Assembly (NCBI GenBank): GCA_041875495.1 | Contig: CP112982.1 | Coordinates: 372,001 to 436,000, forward strand | DNA: 64,000 nt | Origin: Halomonas sp. CH40 | GTDB taxonomy: Bacteria; Pseudomonadota; Gammaproteobacteria; Pseudomonadales; Halomonadaceae | Reading direction: 5' to 3' | Shown here: positions 54,332-64,000 of the stretch, piece by piece | Position numbering within the stretch: position 1 is the stretch's first letter | Layout of the letters: every line of letters begins with the position of its first letter | Translations under genes and position numbers: made by a program | The notes under the pieces: generated by a model | What the model was told of the DNA's origin: nothing | Seen by the model: only the letters and a program-made list of their open reading frames with translations | The model's database searches: none

Positions 54332-55167
54332 GTCATCTGGTCTCTTATTGTCGTATAGCGCGCATAATTCTCAAGCGTCTCGGGGGCTCCTCTTGAGGCC
54401 ACAGTGAGAATCAGCGCATTCAGTATGGCCATGGGCACCGTCAGGGTGCCGCTTTCCAGGTCGGGGCCGCGAGAGGCCACCAGAAGGAAATCAGGTGTTG
54501 GCTTCAGGGTCAGGCCTGAAAGATCGCCAATCACCAGGCTGGTTGCGTTCAGCGCTGCGGCTTTATCAAGCACCGTGTGCAATAAAGTCGGCGGCTCGCG
54601 GAGGGTGAACCCCAAGGCGATATCCTTCGAGCTGAGGCACGTCAGGCCTTCAGCAACGGCGCGTGGATTGGCATCCAGTTGCACGGTGAATTGCCCGGCA
54701 CGTCTCAACCGGTGGGTGGCATGACGTGCCAGCGCTTCAGCAGTACCTTCTGCAAATATCACAATGCGTTCAGCGTTCAACAGGCCGTCGGCCGCGCTAT
54801 CAAGCTCTGCCTGCTGGATGAACTGGGTCATGTTGCTCAGGGCGTCAATTTCACGTTTGACGAGATGGGCCAGTATGCCTGTCTCGGCGCTGTCGAGCAG
54901 GCTGGTTCTGACCAGGTCGTCAGTCCGCTTGGGTTGTGACAGGCCGCTGCGCATAAAGGTACGCATTTCCGGAAAGCCAGAAAAACCCAGTTTGCGAGCA
55001 AGGCGCACCAAGGCTGAACCATGGGTCTCGGCTATGGCGGCAATCCTGTTGACGCTTTCAAAAACCGCCATTTCCGGGTTATGCATCAGCACATCGACCA
55101 GCCTTTTTTCCGTGGGGGATAAGGGTTTTTGCAGCTGCTCGATACGTTTCACGAGACTTTTATCCAT
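54328..55167 (-). CDS. RpiR-family transcriptional regulator
   Basis: A 279-residue regulator with an N-terminal HTH_6 domain (SPTEKRLVDVLMHNPEMAVF) and a C-terminal SIS domain (AERIVIFAEGTAEALARHAT) that binds phosphosugars. It is cotranscribed with the histidine phosphatase and divergent from the ABC transporter. The 170-bp gap between them contains AT-rich inverted repeats (GCAAATT/AATTGC near 55209-55222) that could be its operator. It probably senses a sugar phosphate and controls the transporter. Confidence 0.9.
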   Translation of the reverse strand: MDKSLVKRIEQLQKPLSPTEKRLVDVLMHNPEMAVFESVNRIAAIAETHGSALVRLARKLGFSGFPEMRTFMRSGLSQPKRTDDLVRTSLLDSAETGILAHLVKREIDALSNMTQFIQQAELDSAADGLLNAERIVIFAEGTAEALARHATHRLRRAGQFTVQLDANPRAVAEGLTCLSSKDIALGFTLREPPTLLHTVLDKAAALNATSLVIGDLSGLTLKPTPDFLLVASRGPDLESGTLTVPMAILNALILTVASRGAPETLENYARYTTIRDQMT

Positions 55168-55337
55168 CGCGTTTGGGCTTCCTATTTAAAAAGACAGGCG
55201 TCGCGAGTGCAAATTAAATTGCAAATTTTTATCGAATGGAATTTTTGTAGCAGTAATGTCATTTTTCACGGCTACTCTCAATCAGTGTAACAAGCTTGAT
55301 GGCTAACTTTGTGAACAGATTGAGTGAGGAGAGTGTC

Positions 55338-56465
55338 ATGAAAAAGTGGATTGTGGGTGCTGCAATCAGTGCGCTGGGGGTTTCATCGCCATTGTTGGCC
55401 GAGGATTTTGATCAGTGGTTGCAGGATGCCCAGATGGGCGCTTACGCGCCAGAGCAGGAGAACTGGGAAGCCGTGTTGGCCGCCGCGCTGGAAGAGCCGC
55501 CGCTGCAGGTCTACATGACGTCCAGCCGAGTTAATCAGCCGATTGAAACTTTCGCTGAGATGTATCCGGAGCTGGTGGTTGAAGGTGTCAATATTCCGGC
55601 TGCCGAGATGCAGGAGCGGGTGCGCCGTGAGCGTGCGGCAGGTAACTATAATATTGGCCTGCTGCACGCTGACGCGCCGGAAACCTATCTGGCCATGTTC
55701 GCTGATGAGCTGGTGTCCTATGTGCCGCCCGAATTCAAGGACGTCATCCCTGAAAGTTCCCGCGACCCCTTGCTGGTTTACCGCTATTTGCCCACCGGGG
55801 TGACCTATAACCCATCCGTGTACCCGGATGAAGCACCGGTAACCAATATCTGGGATCTGACAACCGAAGCGTTTCGCGGCAAGGTGCTGATTGCTGATCC
55901 GCTGCAGACAGGTTCTGTACTGACCTACCTGACCTCGCTGGTAGGCATGGAAGAGGAAATGGCCGCTGCCTATGAGGCGCGTTTTGGTGAGCCGGTCGAG
56001 TTGAGTGAAGCTTCGGCGGGCTGGGAATTCATGCGCCGCCTGCTGGACAACGACCCGGTGATTGTCGGAGGAACCCGTGATGTGGCTGAGGCGATTACCA
56101 ACAGTGATGAGCTTTTAGTCGGTTTCAATAATTTCAGCCGTATGCGTGAAGTACCCACCGGGCGTTACAACTTTACCTTTGTCATGGGGCTTGAGCCTTT
56201 TGATATGGTTAATTTGCCTACTCACCTGACCGTGATGGCCGGTAATCAAAGCCCCAATGCGGCCAAGCTGTTTGTGCGCCATCTGTTGAGCAACGAAGGT
56301 GGCGCCCCCTGGTTTGAAGCAGGTAACCCTCCGTCGCGTACTGACTGGACGCCGTCTGAAGAATGGGCGCAGCCGATAGTTCAGCACACCAAGGTCGCCG
56401 TTGATTACCAGCATCTGCTGGAAACCACCGATGACTTTATCGATTTCTGGACGATTAATCGTTGA
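55338..56465 (+). CDS. ABC transporter substrate-binding protein (AfuA-like)
   Basis: A 375-residue periplasmic binding protein; the start is ATG 55338 (MKKWIVGAAISALGVSSPLL), whose signal peptide is cut near LLAE. The fold is of the Fe3+/phosphosugar cluster D type, with LPTGVTYNPSVYPDEAPVTN and the typical loop ITNSDELLVGFNNFSRMREV. Related AfuA proteins bind sugar phosphates rather than iron. The neighbours (RpiR, phosphatase, two-domain permease, ATPase) favour an organophosphate ligand. A hairpin follows the gene, likely raising its level over the membrane parts. Confidence 0.85.
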   Translation: MKKWIVGAAISALGVSSPLLAEDFDQWLQDAQMGAYAPEQENWEAVLAAALEEPPLQVYMTSSRVNQPIETFAEMYPELVVEGVNIPAAEMQERVRRERAAGNYNIGLLHADAPETYLAMFADELVSYVPPEFKDVIPESSRDPLLVYRYLPTGVTYNPSVYPDEAPVTNIWDLTTEAFRGKVLIADPLQTGSVLTYLTSLVGMEEEMAAAYEARFGEPVELSEASAGWEFMRRLLDNDPVIVGGTRDVAEAITNSDELLVGFNNFSRMREVPTGRYNFTFVMGLEPFDMVNLPTHLTVMAGNQSPNAAKLFVRHLLSNEGGAPWFEAGNPPSRTDWTPSEEWAQPIVQHTKVAVDYQHLLETTDDFIDFWTINR

Positions 56466-56471
56466 TGTGCG

Positions 56472-56499
56472 GCGCCGCGGCTGAGGACGCGGCGCTTTT
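56472..56499 (+). terminator. Intra-operon attenuator after the binding-protein gene
   Basis: A perfect 8-bp stem (GCGCCGCG with CGCGGCGC) is followed by TTTT, 7 bp after the stop. The permease starts 65 bp later without a clear new promoter, so partial termination would give more binding protein than transporter, which is usual in such operons. Confidence 0.75.
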
Positions 56500-56564
56500 C
56501 CATTCAGCACAAGATCGACACACGTTTTGCAACGGATGGCGGTTAATCACCATAAGGGTATGTC

Positions 56565-58331
56565 ATGAGTCGAGCCTTACAGCGAATCCGGCAGCGTCTG
56601 ATGCGCCCACACATTATTGTGGGTCTTATTGTATTAGCGATCCTGTCAGTGCTGGTGATAGTACCAGTGGCAGAAATCCTGTTTGAAAGTTTTCGGCTGC
56701 AGGAAAGAGACATGCGCCGCTTCCCCGGCGCTGAAGCGGGCCAATGGGTGCTGTTTTACTGGGAACGCGTCCTAGCGAGTTCATTGAGCCAGCGGATATT
56801 TTATGGCCCCTTGATCAATACCCTGATCGTGACGGTCTGCTTTACCTTTTTATCGATGCTGATTGGCGTGGCGCTTGCCTGGCTGGTGGCGCGTACCGAT
56901 ATACCTTTTAAAGGGCTGATATCGGCATCGGTGGTACTCCCTTACATTCTGCCTGCCTGGACAATTGCCCTGGCCTGGACAACCCTTTTTCGTACGGATT
57001 CTCAGACCCTGGGAGCCGCAGGTTTCCTGCAGACCCTGACGGGGGTGGCCGTTCCCGACTGGGTTACCTTCGGGCTTTTCCCGATCATCATGGTGATGGT
57101 GATCAACTATTATGCTTATGCCTTCCTGTTAACCACGGCAGCACTTTCATCCATGAACCGCCAGCTTGAAGAAGCCGCCATGGTACACGGTGCCAGCTTG
57201 TGGACAGTGATTCGGCGAATTAACCTGCCGTTGGTCATGCCGGCCCTGGTGTCGTCATTTGTCCTGACGTTTGCCACTGGCCTGGGCGCCTTTGGCGTGC
57301 CCTACCTGCTGGGCCTGCCAGCCGATGTGCAGGTGATGGCCACCTACCTTTACACCTCAACCACACTGGGCCGTTACGGCGATGCCTATGTGCTGACGGT
57401 GATCCTGATTGCCATGGCGGGCATTACCATTCTGCTTACATCGCGGCTGATCGGTTTACGTCAGAGCTTTGCTACCTTGACGGGAAAAGCCGGTTCCAGC
57501 CAGTTGATTCCACTGGGACGCTATCGGCGTGCCATCGGGATAGCGGTCGTCACCCTGGTGGGTATTCCGGCTTTCTTACCGCTAGGGCTAATGGCGCTGC
57601 AAAGCCTGCAGACAGGCATCGGTAACTTTACCTGGGATGGTTTTACGCTGGATTACTGGGTGGGTCAGGATGTGCGTGGCTTTGATGGTGTGTTGGTGGA
57701 TGGCCGTATGCTTAAGGCGATCTGGAACACCTTCTTTATCAGCTTTGCAGTGGGCATTATTTCGGTACTGGCGGCCTTTGCATCAGGCTACGCCGTGGCC
57801 AAGGGGCGCGGTTCACGCATGGCCAACCTGATTGAGCAGGTTGCCTTTGTGCCCTATCTGGTGCCGGGTGTAGCACTAGGGGCTGTTTTCCTCGCCATGT
57901 TTGCAGGCCCCATTGGCCCGCTGCCAAGCCTGTATGGCACCACAACCTTGTTGATTCTGGCCTGTTTTGTTGCCCAGTTGCCTTTTGCTGTGCGCTCGGG
58001 CACCACCGCCATGATGCAGATTGCCGGTGAGTTGGAGGAAGCTGGCGCCATGCATACCCGTTCATGGCTGACCATTGCACGACGCATCCTGATACCGCTG
58101 GCCAAACGCGGTTTGCTGGTTGCCTTTGTGCTGACCTTTATCTCAACGGCCAAAGAACTCAATCTGGTCATCATGTTGGTAACACCCAACACTGAAATGC
58201 TTTCAACCGTTGCGATTGGCTTTATGGATCTTGCCATGGAGCAGTTTGCCAATGCTATCGCCCTGATTCTGGTGGTCATCACGCTCCTCGGCGCGCTGGT
58301 TGCAAAAGTCTTTACCCGTGAGCGTAAATAA
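56565..58331 (+). CDS. ABC transporter permease (two-domain, FbpB/AfuB type)
   Basis: A 588-residue membrane protein that fuses two permease domains, about twelve helices in all. Each half carries an EAA loop for the ATPase: LEEAAMVHGASLWTVIRRIN in the first and LEEAGAMHTRSWLTIARRIL in the second. This arrangement is typical of iron and sugar-phosphate importers of the FbpB group. The ATPase gene follows after 9 bp. Confidence 0.92.
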   Translation: MSRALQRIRQRLMRPHIIVGLIVLAILSVLVIVPVAEILFESFRLQERDMRRFPGAEAGQWVLFYWERVLASSLSQRIFYGPLINTLIVTVCFTFLSMLIGVALAWLVARTDIPFKGLISASVVLPYILPAWTIALAWTTLFRTDSQTLGAAGFLQTLTGVAVPDWVTFGLFPIIMVMVINYYAYAFLLTTAALSSMNRQLEEAAMVHGASLWTVIRRINLPLVMPALVSSFVLTFATGLGAFGVPYLLGLPADVQVMATYLYTSTTLGRYGDAYVLTVILIAMAGITILLTSRLIGLRQSFATLTGKAGSSQLIPLGRYRRAIGIAVVTLVGIPAFLPLGLMALQSLQTGIGNFTWDGFTLDYWVGQDVRGFDGVLVDGRMLKAIWNTFFISFAVGIISVLAAFASGYAVAKGRGSRMANLIEQVAFVPYLVPGVALGAVFLAMFAGPIGPLPSLYGTTTLLILACFVAQLPFAVRSGTTAMMQIAGELEEAGAMHTRSWLTIARRILIPLAKRGLLVAFVLTFISTAKELNLVIMLVTPNTEMLSTVAIGFMDLAMEQFANAIALILVVITLLGALVAKVFTRERK

Positions 58332-58340
58332 GGAAATCTC

Positions 58341-59417
58341 ATGCCAACTATCACACTTTCACAGGTCGAAAAGCGTTTTGGGCAGGATGTGGCTGTCGCG
58401 CCCATGGATATCACTATTGCCGAAGGGGAGTTCTTCTCGCTGGTAGGCCCTTCAGGGTGCGGCAAGACCACCACCATGCGGATGGTCGGTGGCCTGGAAA
58501 CGCCCAGCTCAGGAAAAATCAGCATTGGTGATAGCGATGTGTTTGATGCCTCAGCAGGCATTATGACACCACCTGCCACCCGGGGCGTTGGTATGGTGTT
58601 CCAGTCCTATGCGCTGTGGCCACATATGACGGTTCGCGCCAACGTCGGGTTTGGCCTGGAGGTAAGAGGGATCAAGGGGGCGAAGGCCACTGAGAAAATA
58701 GCAGCGACATTGGAACAGCTGCAGATCGGCCATCTGGCTGACCGCTACCCAGGGGAGCTTTCCGGAGGGCAGCAGCAGCGCGTTGCCCTGGCGCGAGAAT
58801 TGACCGTTGGCGCCAGGATACTCCTGCTCGACGAACCCTTATCAAACCTGGATGCCAAGCTGCGCATGGAAATGCGTGTAGAGCTCAAGCGCTTGCATGC
58901 TGAAAGCGGCGCCACCTTTATTTACGTGACCCACGACCAGATGGAGGCGTTGACCCTGTCCACCCGTATGGCGGTGATGCACGAAGGGGTGGTGCAGCAG
59001 ATTGGTACGCCGCGTGAAATCTATGAAGCCCCGGTGAATCTTTTTGTGGCTGAATTCTTAAGCATTAATCGCTTGAATGTTATGCACGGTGAGATCAGCA
59101 AGGAAGTCGTCGCGGTGACATCGGGTGAGATTCCTTTCAACCCTACTGACAATACCCAGGAAGGCATGAGGGTCAAGGTTGGTCTGCGCCCGGATGATCT
59201 GCGTCTCAAGGGCTCTGGGGGTATTCCCTGCACGGTTGATGTCAGTTTTGTAGCCGGTTCCATGACCCTGACCACCGTGCTGACAGCGGATGGCGACAAG
59301 CTTCTGGTGGTTGAGCCGTATCGGCATGAAATGTTACCGGGTGCCAAGGCTCACGTTATCTGCGATCCGGCATCGGTACTGCTGTTTGATGCTGTCAGTG
59401 AGGCCCGGGTCAGCTGA
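58341..59417 (+). CDS. ABC transporter ATP-binding protein (AfuC/UgpC type)
   Basis: A 358-residue ATPase with Walker A GPSGCGKTT, signature LSGGQQQRVALAREL, Walker [16 protein letters not shown] and a C-terminal TOBE domain (residues 280-350) of the carbohydrate type. It completes the binding protein-permease-ATPase set. The TOBE domain favours sugar or organophosphate over iron. Confidence 0.92.
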   Translation: MPTITLSQVEKRFGQDVAVAPMDITIAEGEFFSLVGPSGCGKTTTMRMVGGLETPSSGKISIGDSDVFDASAGIMTPPATRGVGMVFQSYALWPHMTVRANVGFGLEVRGIKGAKATEKIAATLEQLQIGHLADRYPGELSGGQQQRVALARELTVGARILLLDEPLSNLDAKLRMEMRVELKRLHAESGATFIYVTHDQMEALTLSTRMAVMHEGVVQQIGTPREIYEAPVNLFVAEFLSINRLNVMHGEISKEVVAVTSGEIPFNPTDNTQEGMRVKVGLRPDDLRLKGSGGIPCTVDVSFVAGSMTLTTVLTADGDKLLVVEPYRHEMLPGAKAHVICDPASVLLFDAVSEARVS

Positions 59418-59489
59418 CCTGGCTGCTTGACCTGATGGTGGATTTCGGTTTCGATGAGGATTGTTATCTCATTGTTTCAGGAGTCTGGC

Positions 59490-60155
59490 ATGCAACACAC
59501 TGTACTTGTTACGGGTGCAAACCGAGGCGTCGGCCTGGCGCTGGCCGAGCAGTATCACAAAGCTGGCTGGCGGGTGATTGGCGCCTGCCGTGAGTCGTCT
59601 GATGACTTGCAGGCGGTGGCCGATAAAGTAATCGACAAGATTGATGTCACCCAGGTAGACAGTGTCGCAGCCCTGGCCAAGGCGCTGGACGGCGAAACCC
59701 TGGATCTGTTGATCAATAATGCCGGGCTTTTACAGGATGAATCCCTGGGCAGCATCGATTTCGACAGTATCCGCACCCAGATGGAAATCAACGCCTATGC
59801 GCCGCTGCGCGTATGCGAGGCTTTGCTACCGTACCTGAAAAGCGGCAGCAAGATTGCCAATATCACCAGCCGCATGGGCTCGATTGCGGATAACGACTCC
59901 GGTGGCCGCTACGGTTACCGGGCCTCCAAGGCAGCGCTCAATGCCTTTGGTAAATCCCTGGCGATGGATTTGAAACCGCAGGGTATTGCCGTGGCGCAAT
60001 TGCATCCGGGCTATGTGAAAACCCGGATGGTCAATTTTGGCGGGGTAATCTCACCTGAAGAAGCCGCCGCAGGTATCGTGGCGCGTATTGATGCCCTGAC
60101 CCTCGATAACACTGGCGGCTTCTGGCATTCCAATGGTGAGCAATTGCCCTGGTAA
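59490..60155 (+). CDS. Short-chain dehydrogenase/reductase (C-factor-like)
   Basis: A 221-residue NAD(P)-dependent oxidoreductase; the start is ATG 59490 (MQHTVLVTGANRGVGLALAE) with AGGAG upstream. The dinucleotide motif is TGANRGVG, the structural motif NNAG (LLINNAGLLQ) and the active site YGYRASKAA with Ser in NITSRMGS. It resembles the CsgA/C-factor subgroup, whose substrate is unclear. The gene is close to the ABC operon (72-bp gap) and converges on ugpC. Confidence 0.87.
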   Translation: MQHTVLVTGANRGVGLALAEQYHKAGWRVIGACRESSDDLQAVADKVIDKIDVTQVDSVAALAKALDGETLDLLINNAGLLQDESLGSIDFDSIRTQMEINAYAPLRVCEALLPYLKSGSKIANITSRMGSIADNDSGGRYGYRASKAALNAFGKSLAMDLKPQGIAVAQLHPGYVKTRMVNFGGVISPEEAAAGIVARIDALTLDNTGGFWHSNGEQLPW

Positions 60156-60173
60156 TCTGCCTGGGTAAACTGT

Positions 60174-61229
60174 TCAGTCGCCGGTGCGTTTGCCGCTGGC
60201 GCTATTGAACGGATGTATCGCCTCACGGGTGATATGGAAGGTCAGGGTGTCCCCCTCGCTGACCGGCGGCTGGCCAGAGGTGCGAATCACAATGGGCTGC
60301 TCGCTATCGGCTAGCTGCACATAGAGATGGCTTTCCGCCCCGGCGGCTTCAAACAGGACCAGCGTCGCCTCCACCGTAAAGTGGGGACTATCGGGAGCGT
60401 GCAACAGCATATCGTCGGGACGGATGCCGACAATGTCGGTGTTGTCCGGCAGGTCGTGCAGCAGCGCCCCGGAACCTTGCCCGTGCAGGTAGTTCAGCGC
60501 CAGCATGTTCATCGCCGGTGAACCGATAAACCCGGCCACGAACATGCTGGCCGGGCGGGCGTAGATCTCCATCGGCGTGCCGACCTGCTCGATCTGCCCA
60601 CCATTGAGGACGACCAGACGGTCACCAAGAGTCATGGCTTCCAGCTGGTCGTGGGTGACGTACAGGCTGGTGGTTTTCAGGCGGCGCTGCAGCTGCTTGA
60701 TTTCTACCCGCATCTGCACGCGGAGCTTGGCATCCAGGTTGGAAAGCGGTTCATCAAACAGAAAGGCTGCCGGGTCGCGTACCAGGGCGCGACCCATGGC
60801 CACCCGCTGGCGCTGGCCGCCGGACAGCTGGCGCGGCTTGCGCTGCAGGAAGTCGGTAATTTCCAGCATCTTGGCGGCGGTCTGCACGCGCTCCTCGATC
60901 TGCTCCTTGTTGAACTTGCGGTTTTTCAACCCGTAAGCCAGGTTGTTATACACCGTCATATGCGGATAGAGCGCATAGTTCTGGAACACCATGGCGATAT
61001 CGCGCTCGGCGGGTTCCAGGTTATTGACCACTCGGTCGCCGATTTTCAGGGTACCGTCGGTAATGCTTTCAAGGCCCGCCACCATCCGCAGCAGGGTGGA
61101 TTTACCGCAGCCCGAGGGGCCGACCAGCACCACAAATTCACCGTCCTCAATGGCAAGATCAATGCCTTTTACGGCATCAACATTGCCGCTGTAGGTTTTT
61201 TTAAGCCCTTCCAAAGTAATACTGGCCAT
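60174..61229 (-). CDS. ugpC: Glycerol-3-phosphate ABC transporter ATPase UgpC
   Basis: A 351-residue ATPase; the start is ATG 61229 ([20 protein letters not shown]) after GGAGAAA. Walker A is GPSGCGKST, the signature [15 protein letters not shown], Walker [17 protein letters not shown], and a TOBE domain ends the protein. It follows ugpE after 2 bp. Its assignment as UgpC rests mainly on the ugpB-A-E-C order, since MalK-type ATPases look alike. Confidence 0.9.
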   Translation of the reverse strand: MASITLEGLKKTYSGNVDAVKGIDLAIEDGEFVVLVGPSGCGKSTLLRMVAGLESITDGTLKIGDRVVNNLEPAERDIAMVFQNYALYPHMTVYNNLAYGLKNRKFNKEQIEERVQTAAKMLEITDFLQRKPRQLSGGQRQRVAMGRALVRDPAAFLFDEPLSNLDAKLRVQMRVEIKQLQRRLKTTSLYVTHDQLEAMTLGDRLVVLNGGQIEQVGTPMEIYARPASMFVAGFIGSPAMNMLALNYLHGQGSGALLHDLPDNTDIVGIRPDDMLLHAPDSPHFTVEATLVLFEAAGAESHLYVQLADSEQPIVIRTSGQPPVSEGDTLTFHITREAIHPFNSASGKRTGD

Positions 61230-61231
61230 GG

Positions 61232-62074
61232 TTATTTCTCCGTCTCGGTCAGGCCTTTCACAAACAGGCGTTGCATAAACAGGATCACCAGCACCGGGGG
61301 CAGCGCCGCGAGCACCACGGCGGCCATGATCAGGTGCCACTGGGGATTTTCCTCGGAGGTCATGCGCTGAATGCCCATCACGATGGTGTAGTAATCCGGG
61401 TCAGTGGTGATCAGCAGCGGCCACAGGTACTGGTTCCAGCCGTAGATAAACATGATCACAAACAGAGCCGCGATATTGGTGATGGATAGCGGCATCAGGA
61501 TGTCCTTGAAAAACTTCAAGGGGCCTGCGCCATCCACCCGGGCGGCTTCGAGCATTTCTTCCGGAACCGTCATAAAGAACTGGCGGAACAGGAAGGTGGC
61601 GGTGGCCGAGGCAATCAGCGGAATCGACAGCCCGGCAAAGCTGTTCAGCATGCTGAGATCCGCCACCACCTGATAGGTAGGAATAATGCGCACTTCCACG
61701 GGCAGCATTAAGGTAATAAAGATCAGCCAGAAAAAGAACATCCGAAAGCGAAAACGGAAATACACAATCGCAAAGGCGGAGAGCAGCGAAATGCTCAGCT
61801 TGCCGATGGTAATGGCCATGGCCATCACAAAGCTGTTCCACAGCATCTGGCCCGCCGGTGGCGCGCCAGCCCGGGAAAGCCCGGTACTCCACATGGCCTT
61901 GTAGTTTTCCCAGCCGTGGGAGCCAGGCAGCATCGGCAGGCTGCCGCGCAGCAGGTCACCGGGCGCCTGGGTGGAGGCGACGATGGCGATATACACAGGA
62001 AATACTACCAGCGCCACACCGCCGATCAGCATCAGGTGGGCAAAGAAATTGGCCCAAGGGCGGTTCTCAACCAT
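61232..62074 (-). CDS. ugpE: Glycerol-3-phosphate ABC transporter permease UgpE
   Basis: A 280-residue permease with six transmembrane helices and the EAA loop [20 protein letters not shown]. The long opening loop ([20 protein letters not shown]) matches UgpE. With UgpA it forms the channel. It lies between ugpA (48-bp gap) and ugpC. Confidence 0.92.
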   Translation of the reverse strand: MVENRPWANFFAHLMLIGGVALVVFPVYIAIVASTQAPGDLLRGSLPMLPGSHGWENYKAMWSTGLSRAGAPPAGQMLWNSFVMAMAITIGKLSISLLSAFAIVYFRFRFRMFFFWLIFITLMLPVEVRIIPTYQVVADLSMLNSFAGLSIPLIASATATFLFRQFFMTVPEEMLEAARVDGAGPLKFFKDILMPLSITNIAALFVIMFIYGWNQYLWPLLITTDPDYYTIVMGIQRMTSEENPQWHLIMAAVVLAALPPVLVILFMQRLFVKGLTETEK

Positions 62075-62122
62075 GGTGGCGCTCCTGTGGGATAAAAGAT
62101 GGAATTGTCGGGGTTGGCAGCA

Positions 62123-63007
62123 TCAGTAATTCACCCTGCGTTCAATAAAGCGGAACTGGACAATTGTCAGCGCGACCACGATGGCCATCAGAATCACCGA
62201 CTGCGCGGCGGATGAGCCCAGGTTCAGGCCGACAAAACCATCGGAATAGACCTTGTAGACCAGGGTGTTGGTTGCCTGGGAGGGCCCGCCTTCGGTGGTG
62301 GCATGGATGATCCCGAAGGTATCGAACATGGCGTACACCACGTTAACCACCATCAAAAAGAAGGTCGTGGGGGTCAGCAGCGGGAAAACGATGGTCCAGA
62401 AGCGTTTGATCGGGCTGGCGCCATCAATGGCCGCCGCTTCAATCAGGGATTGCGGGATGGACTGTAAACCGGCGAGGAAGAACAGGAAATTATAGGAAAT
62501 CTGCTTCCAGGCGGCGGCAAACACGACCAGCATCATGGCATCTGCCCCTGAGGTGCGGTGATTCCAGTCATAGCCGACCACATTCAGCACATAGGGAATC
62601 ACCCCAATCGAGGGGTGAAAGATAAACCACCACAAGACCCCGGCAATGGCTGGTGCAATCGCATAGGGCCAGACCAAGAGCGTGGTGTAGGTGCTGCGTG
62701 AGCGAATCATGCGGTTAACCGTGCTGGCCAGCAACAGGGCCACCGACATGGAAAGCAGGGTGGTGCCAATCGCAAACACCGCCGTCACCGACAGTGAGTT
62801 GAGGTAGGCGCCATCACGGAACAGGCGGGCAAAGTTTTCCAGGCCAACAAAGGTGCTGCGCAGCCCAAAGGCATCTTCACGCAGCAGCGATTGATACATG
62901 GCCTGGCCAGCCGGCCAGATAAAGAAAATCAGCGTAATGATGACCTGAGGCGCCAGCAGGGCATAGGGCAGCCAGTGGCCGGGAAACGTCATGCGTTTGG
63001 TTTGCAT
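62123..63007 (-). CDS. ugpA: Glycerol-3-phosphate ABC transporter permease UgpA
   Basis: A 294-residue permease; the start is ATG 63007 ([20 protein letters not shown]) rather than the longer frame. Six helices and the EAA loop [20 protein letters not shown] are seen, with the family segment [20 protein letters not shown]. It pairs with UgpE. It follows ugpB after about 140 bp. Confidence 0.92.
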   Translation of the reverse strand: MQTKRMTFPGHWLPYALLAPQVIITLIFFIWPAGQAMYQSLLREDAFGLRSTFVGLENFARLFRDGAYLNSLSVTAVFAIGTTLLSMSVALLLASTVNRMIRSRSTYTTLLVWPYAIAPAIAGVLWWFIFHPSIGVIPYVLNVVGYDWNHRTSGADAMMLVVFAAAWKQISYNFLFFLAGLQSIPQSLIEAAAIDGASPIKRFWTIVFPLLTPTTFFLMVVNVVYAMFDTFGIIHATTEGGPSQATNTLVYKVYSDGFVGLNLGSSAAQSVILMAIVVALTIVQFRFIERRVNY

Positions 63008-63144
63008 GGGCGACTCTTTTTTATTACGGCGCGTTTTATGACGGGGTCGGCACGCGTACATCGCGCCTGATCGTCAGCGGGGTGGATGAAAACAGCAAAA
63101 CCACCGCCCGGCCAGCGGCCAGACGGTGGTTCAGTTAACGACGC

Positions 63145-64000
63145 TTACTGGTTGGCGGCTTCGAAGTCGCGTAGCAGGGCATTGCCCCGCTCTACCGCAT
63201 CAGTGGCGGCTTCCTGGCCGGTCTTGTCGCCGCTCATCACCGCTTCCATCTCTTCGGAGATGATGTCGCGGATCTGCACGAAGTTACCAAAACGCAGCCC
63301 TTTAGAGTTTTCCGTTGGCTCGTTCAGGGTCATCTGCTTGAGCGAAATATCGGCGCCAGGGTTTTCGGTGTAATAGCCCTGCTCTTCACTCAGATCCCAG
63401 GCGGCCTGGGTGATCGGCAGGTAGCCGGTCTGCTGGTGCCACTCAGCCTGGACTTCCGGCTGGGAGAGGTAGTCGAAGAAGGCCGCAACACCAGCATATT
63501 CTTCATCCGTATGGCCCTGCAGGGTCCACAGGGTCGCACCGCCGATAATCGAGTTCTGCGGGGCGCCTTCTATGTCGTCGTAGTAGGGCTGCATGCCGAA
63601 GCCGACTTCAAACTCGGCGTTGGCAGCCACATCCGCACGGGAGGCGGAAGAGCCAAAGAAGATCGCGCAGTCTTCAGAGTAGAACATCGGCTCGGCATCC
63701 GGGCCGGAACCTGGGCCACCCCATTGGAAGGCGCCTGCATCTTCCCAGGCTTTGAGGTTATCCCAGTGGCGGGCGACGTGCTCGTTGTCGAAGACAAATT
63801 CGGTTTCAATACCACCAAAGCCGTTTTCGAGGGTGCCCAGCGGCAGGTTATGCCAGGCAGAGAAGTTTTCCAGCATCACCCAACTTGGCCATGAGGTGGT
63901 AAAACCACAGGAGGCGGCGCCAGATTCCATCAGCTGAATGCTTGCGTCTTCCATTTCCTGCCAGGTGGTGGGCGGCTGGTCAGGGTCGAGGCCAGCGGCT
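63145..64000 (-). CDS. ugpB: Glycerol-3-phosphate-binding protein UgpB (N-terminal part outside window)
   Basis: About 285 residues of the C-terminal part of UgpB are visible; the frame continues open past the right edge, with DPDQPPTTWQEMEDASIQLM just inside it. The ligand region SGAASCGFTTSWPSWVMLEN is typical of UgpB, which binds sn-glycerol-3-phosphate and glycerophosphodiesters in the periplasm. The C-terminus is TDAVERGNALLRDFEAANQ. The gene is the first of the ugpBAEC set, read leftward. Confidence 0.93.
   Translation of the reverse strand, partial: AAGLDPDQPPTTWQEMEDASIQLMESGAASCGFTTSWPSWVMLENFSAWHNLPLGTLENGFGGIETEFVFDNEHVARHWDNLKAWEDAGAFQWGGPGSGPDAEPMFYSEDCAIFFGSSASRADVAANAEFEVGFGMQPYYDDIEGAPQNSIIGGATLWTLQGHTDEEYAGVAAFFDYLSQPEVQAEWHQQTGYLPITQAAWDLSEEQGYYTENPGADISLKQMTLNEPTENSKGLRFGNFVQIRDIISEEMEAVMSGDKTGQEAATDAVERGNALLRDFEAANQ

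Noticed and set aside
55338..59417. Iron(III) uptake system of the FbpABC type
   Set aside because: The fold is shared, but the RpiR regulator and phosphatase next to it favour phosphosugars. It remains the main alternative.
1..64000. tRNA, rRNA, integrase, attachment sites, replication origin
   Set aside because: I looked for tRNA-like cloverleaf ends with CCA contexts, rRNA cores, recombinase motifs and DnaA-box clusters and found none; the only rRNA-like stretch is the short leader mimic at 2201-2252.

Overview
The window is a single stretch of chromosome from a gammaproteobacterium, most likely Halomonas or a close relative (Halomonadaceae). This rests on the ribosomal gene order, the EF-Tu, SecY and RpoA sequences, several small lineage-type proteins (DUF6482, DUF6164, DUF6435), the acidic porin and overall base composition. 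No 16S rRNA gene is present, so the genus is an inference. No tRNA or rRNA genes were found.

Positions 1-15740 are a conserved translation block on the plus strand: the end of fusA, tufA, then the fused S10, spc and alpha operons (rpsJ to rplQ, including secY and rpoA). A textbook sigma-70 promoter precedes rpsJ. The unusually long rpsJ-rplC gap holds a near-verbatim copy of a piece of 23S rRNA domain I, probably an L4-binding mimic for autogenous control. Positions 15883-25276 are housekeeping and accessory genes: a D-Ala-D-Ala carboxypeptidase, an EamA exporter, thiM-thiE under a TPP riboswitch, a glyoxalase, small DUF proteins, a cupin, and a Zur-type zinc uptake operon (small membrane protein-znuC-znuB-znuA).

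Positions 25518-38120 are a type I-F CRISPR-Cas locus: cas1, a cas2-cas3 fusion, csy1, csy2, csy3, cas6f and an array of 34 repeats and 33 spacers. The cas operon is split by a hicAB toxin-antitoxin module and by a complete ISL3-family insertion sequence with perfect 8-bp target duplications. Between hicA and the insertion sequence lies a degenerate two-repeat mini-array. Its short spacer matches, with a canonical CC PAM and seed, a site about 40 bp upstream in the same intergenic region. This resembles the CreA/CreR type of Cascade-guided repressor RNA and is the most interesting feature of the window. The array leader holds two IHF-type sites.

Positions 38236-39786 are a decayed accessory patch: tandem 25-bp repeats, a DUF29 protein, a chimeric remnant of an MNT-HEPN pair and a hypothetical gene. 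Positions 39936-45069 are the nitrogen regulation cluster: an NtrC site, a sigma-54 promoter, glnA, a DUF4124 gene, glnL and glnG. It is followed by a diguanylate cyclase, a secreted M1-like metallopeptidase, a ChaN-PDZ protein, a small esterase, a PAP2 phosphatase with a glycosyltransferase, and a porin.

Positions 53783-64000 look devoted to uptake of phosphorylated organic compounds: a histidine phosphatase and an RpiR regulator divergent from an AfuABC-like ABC transporter, a short-chain dehydrogenase, and a ugpBAEC glycerol-3-phosphate transporter that runs off the right edge.
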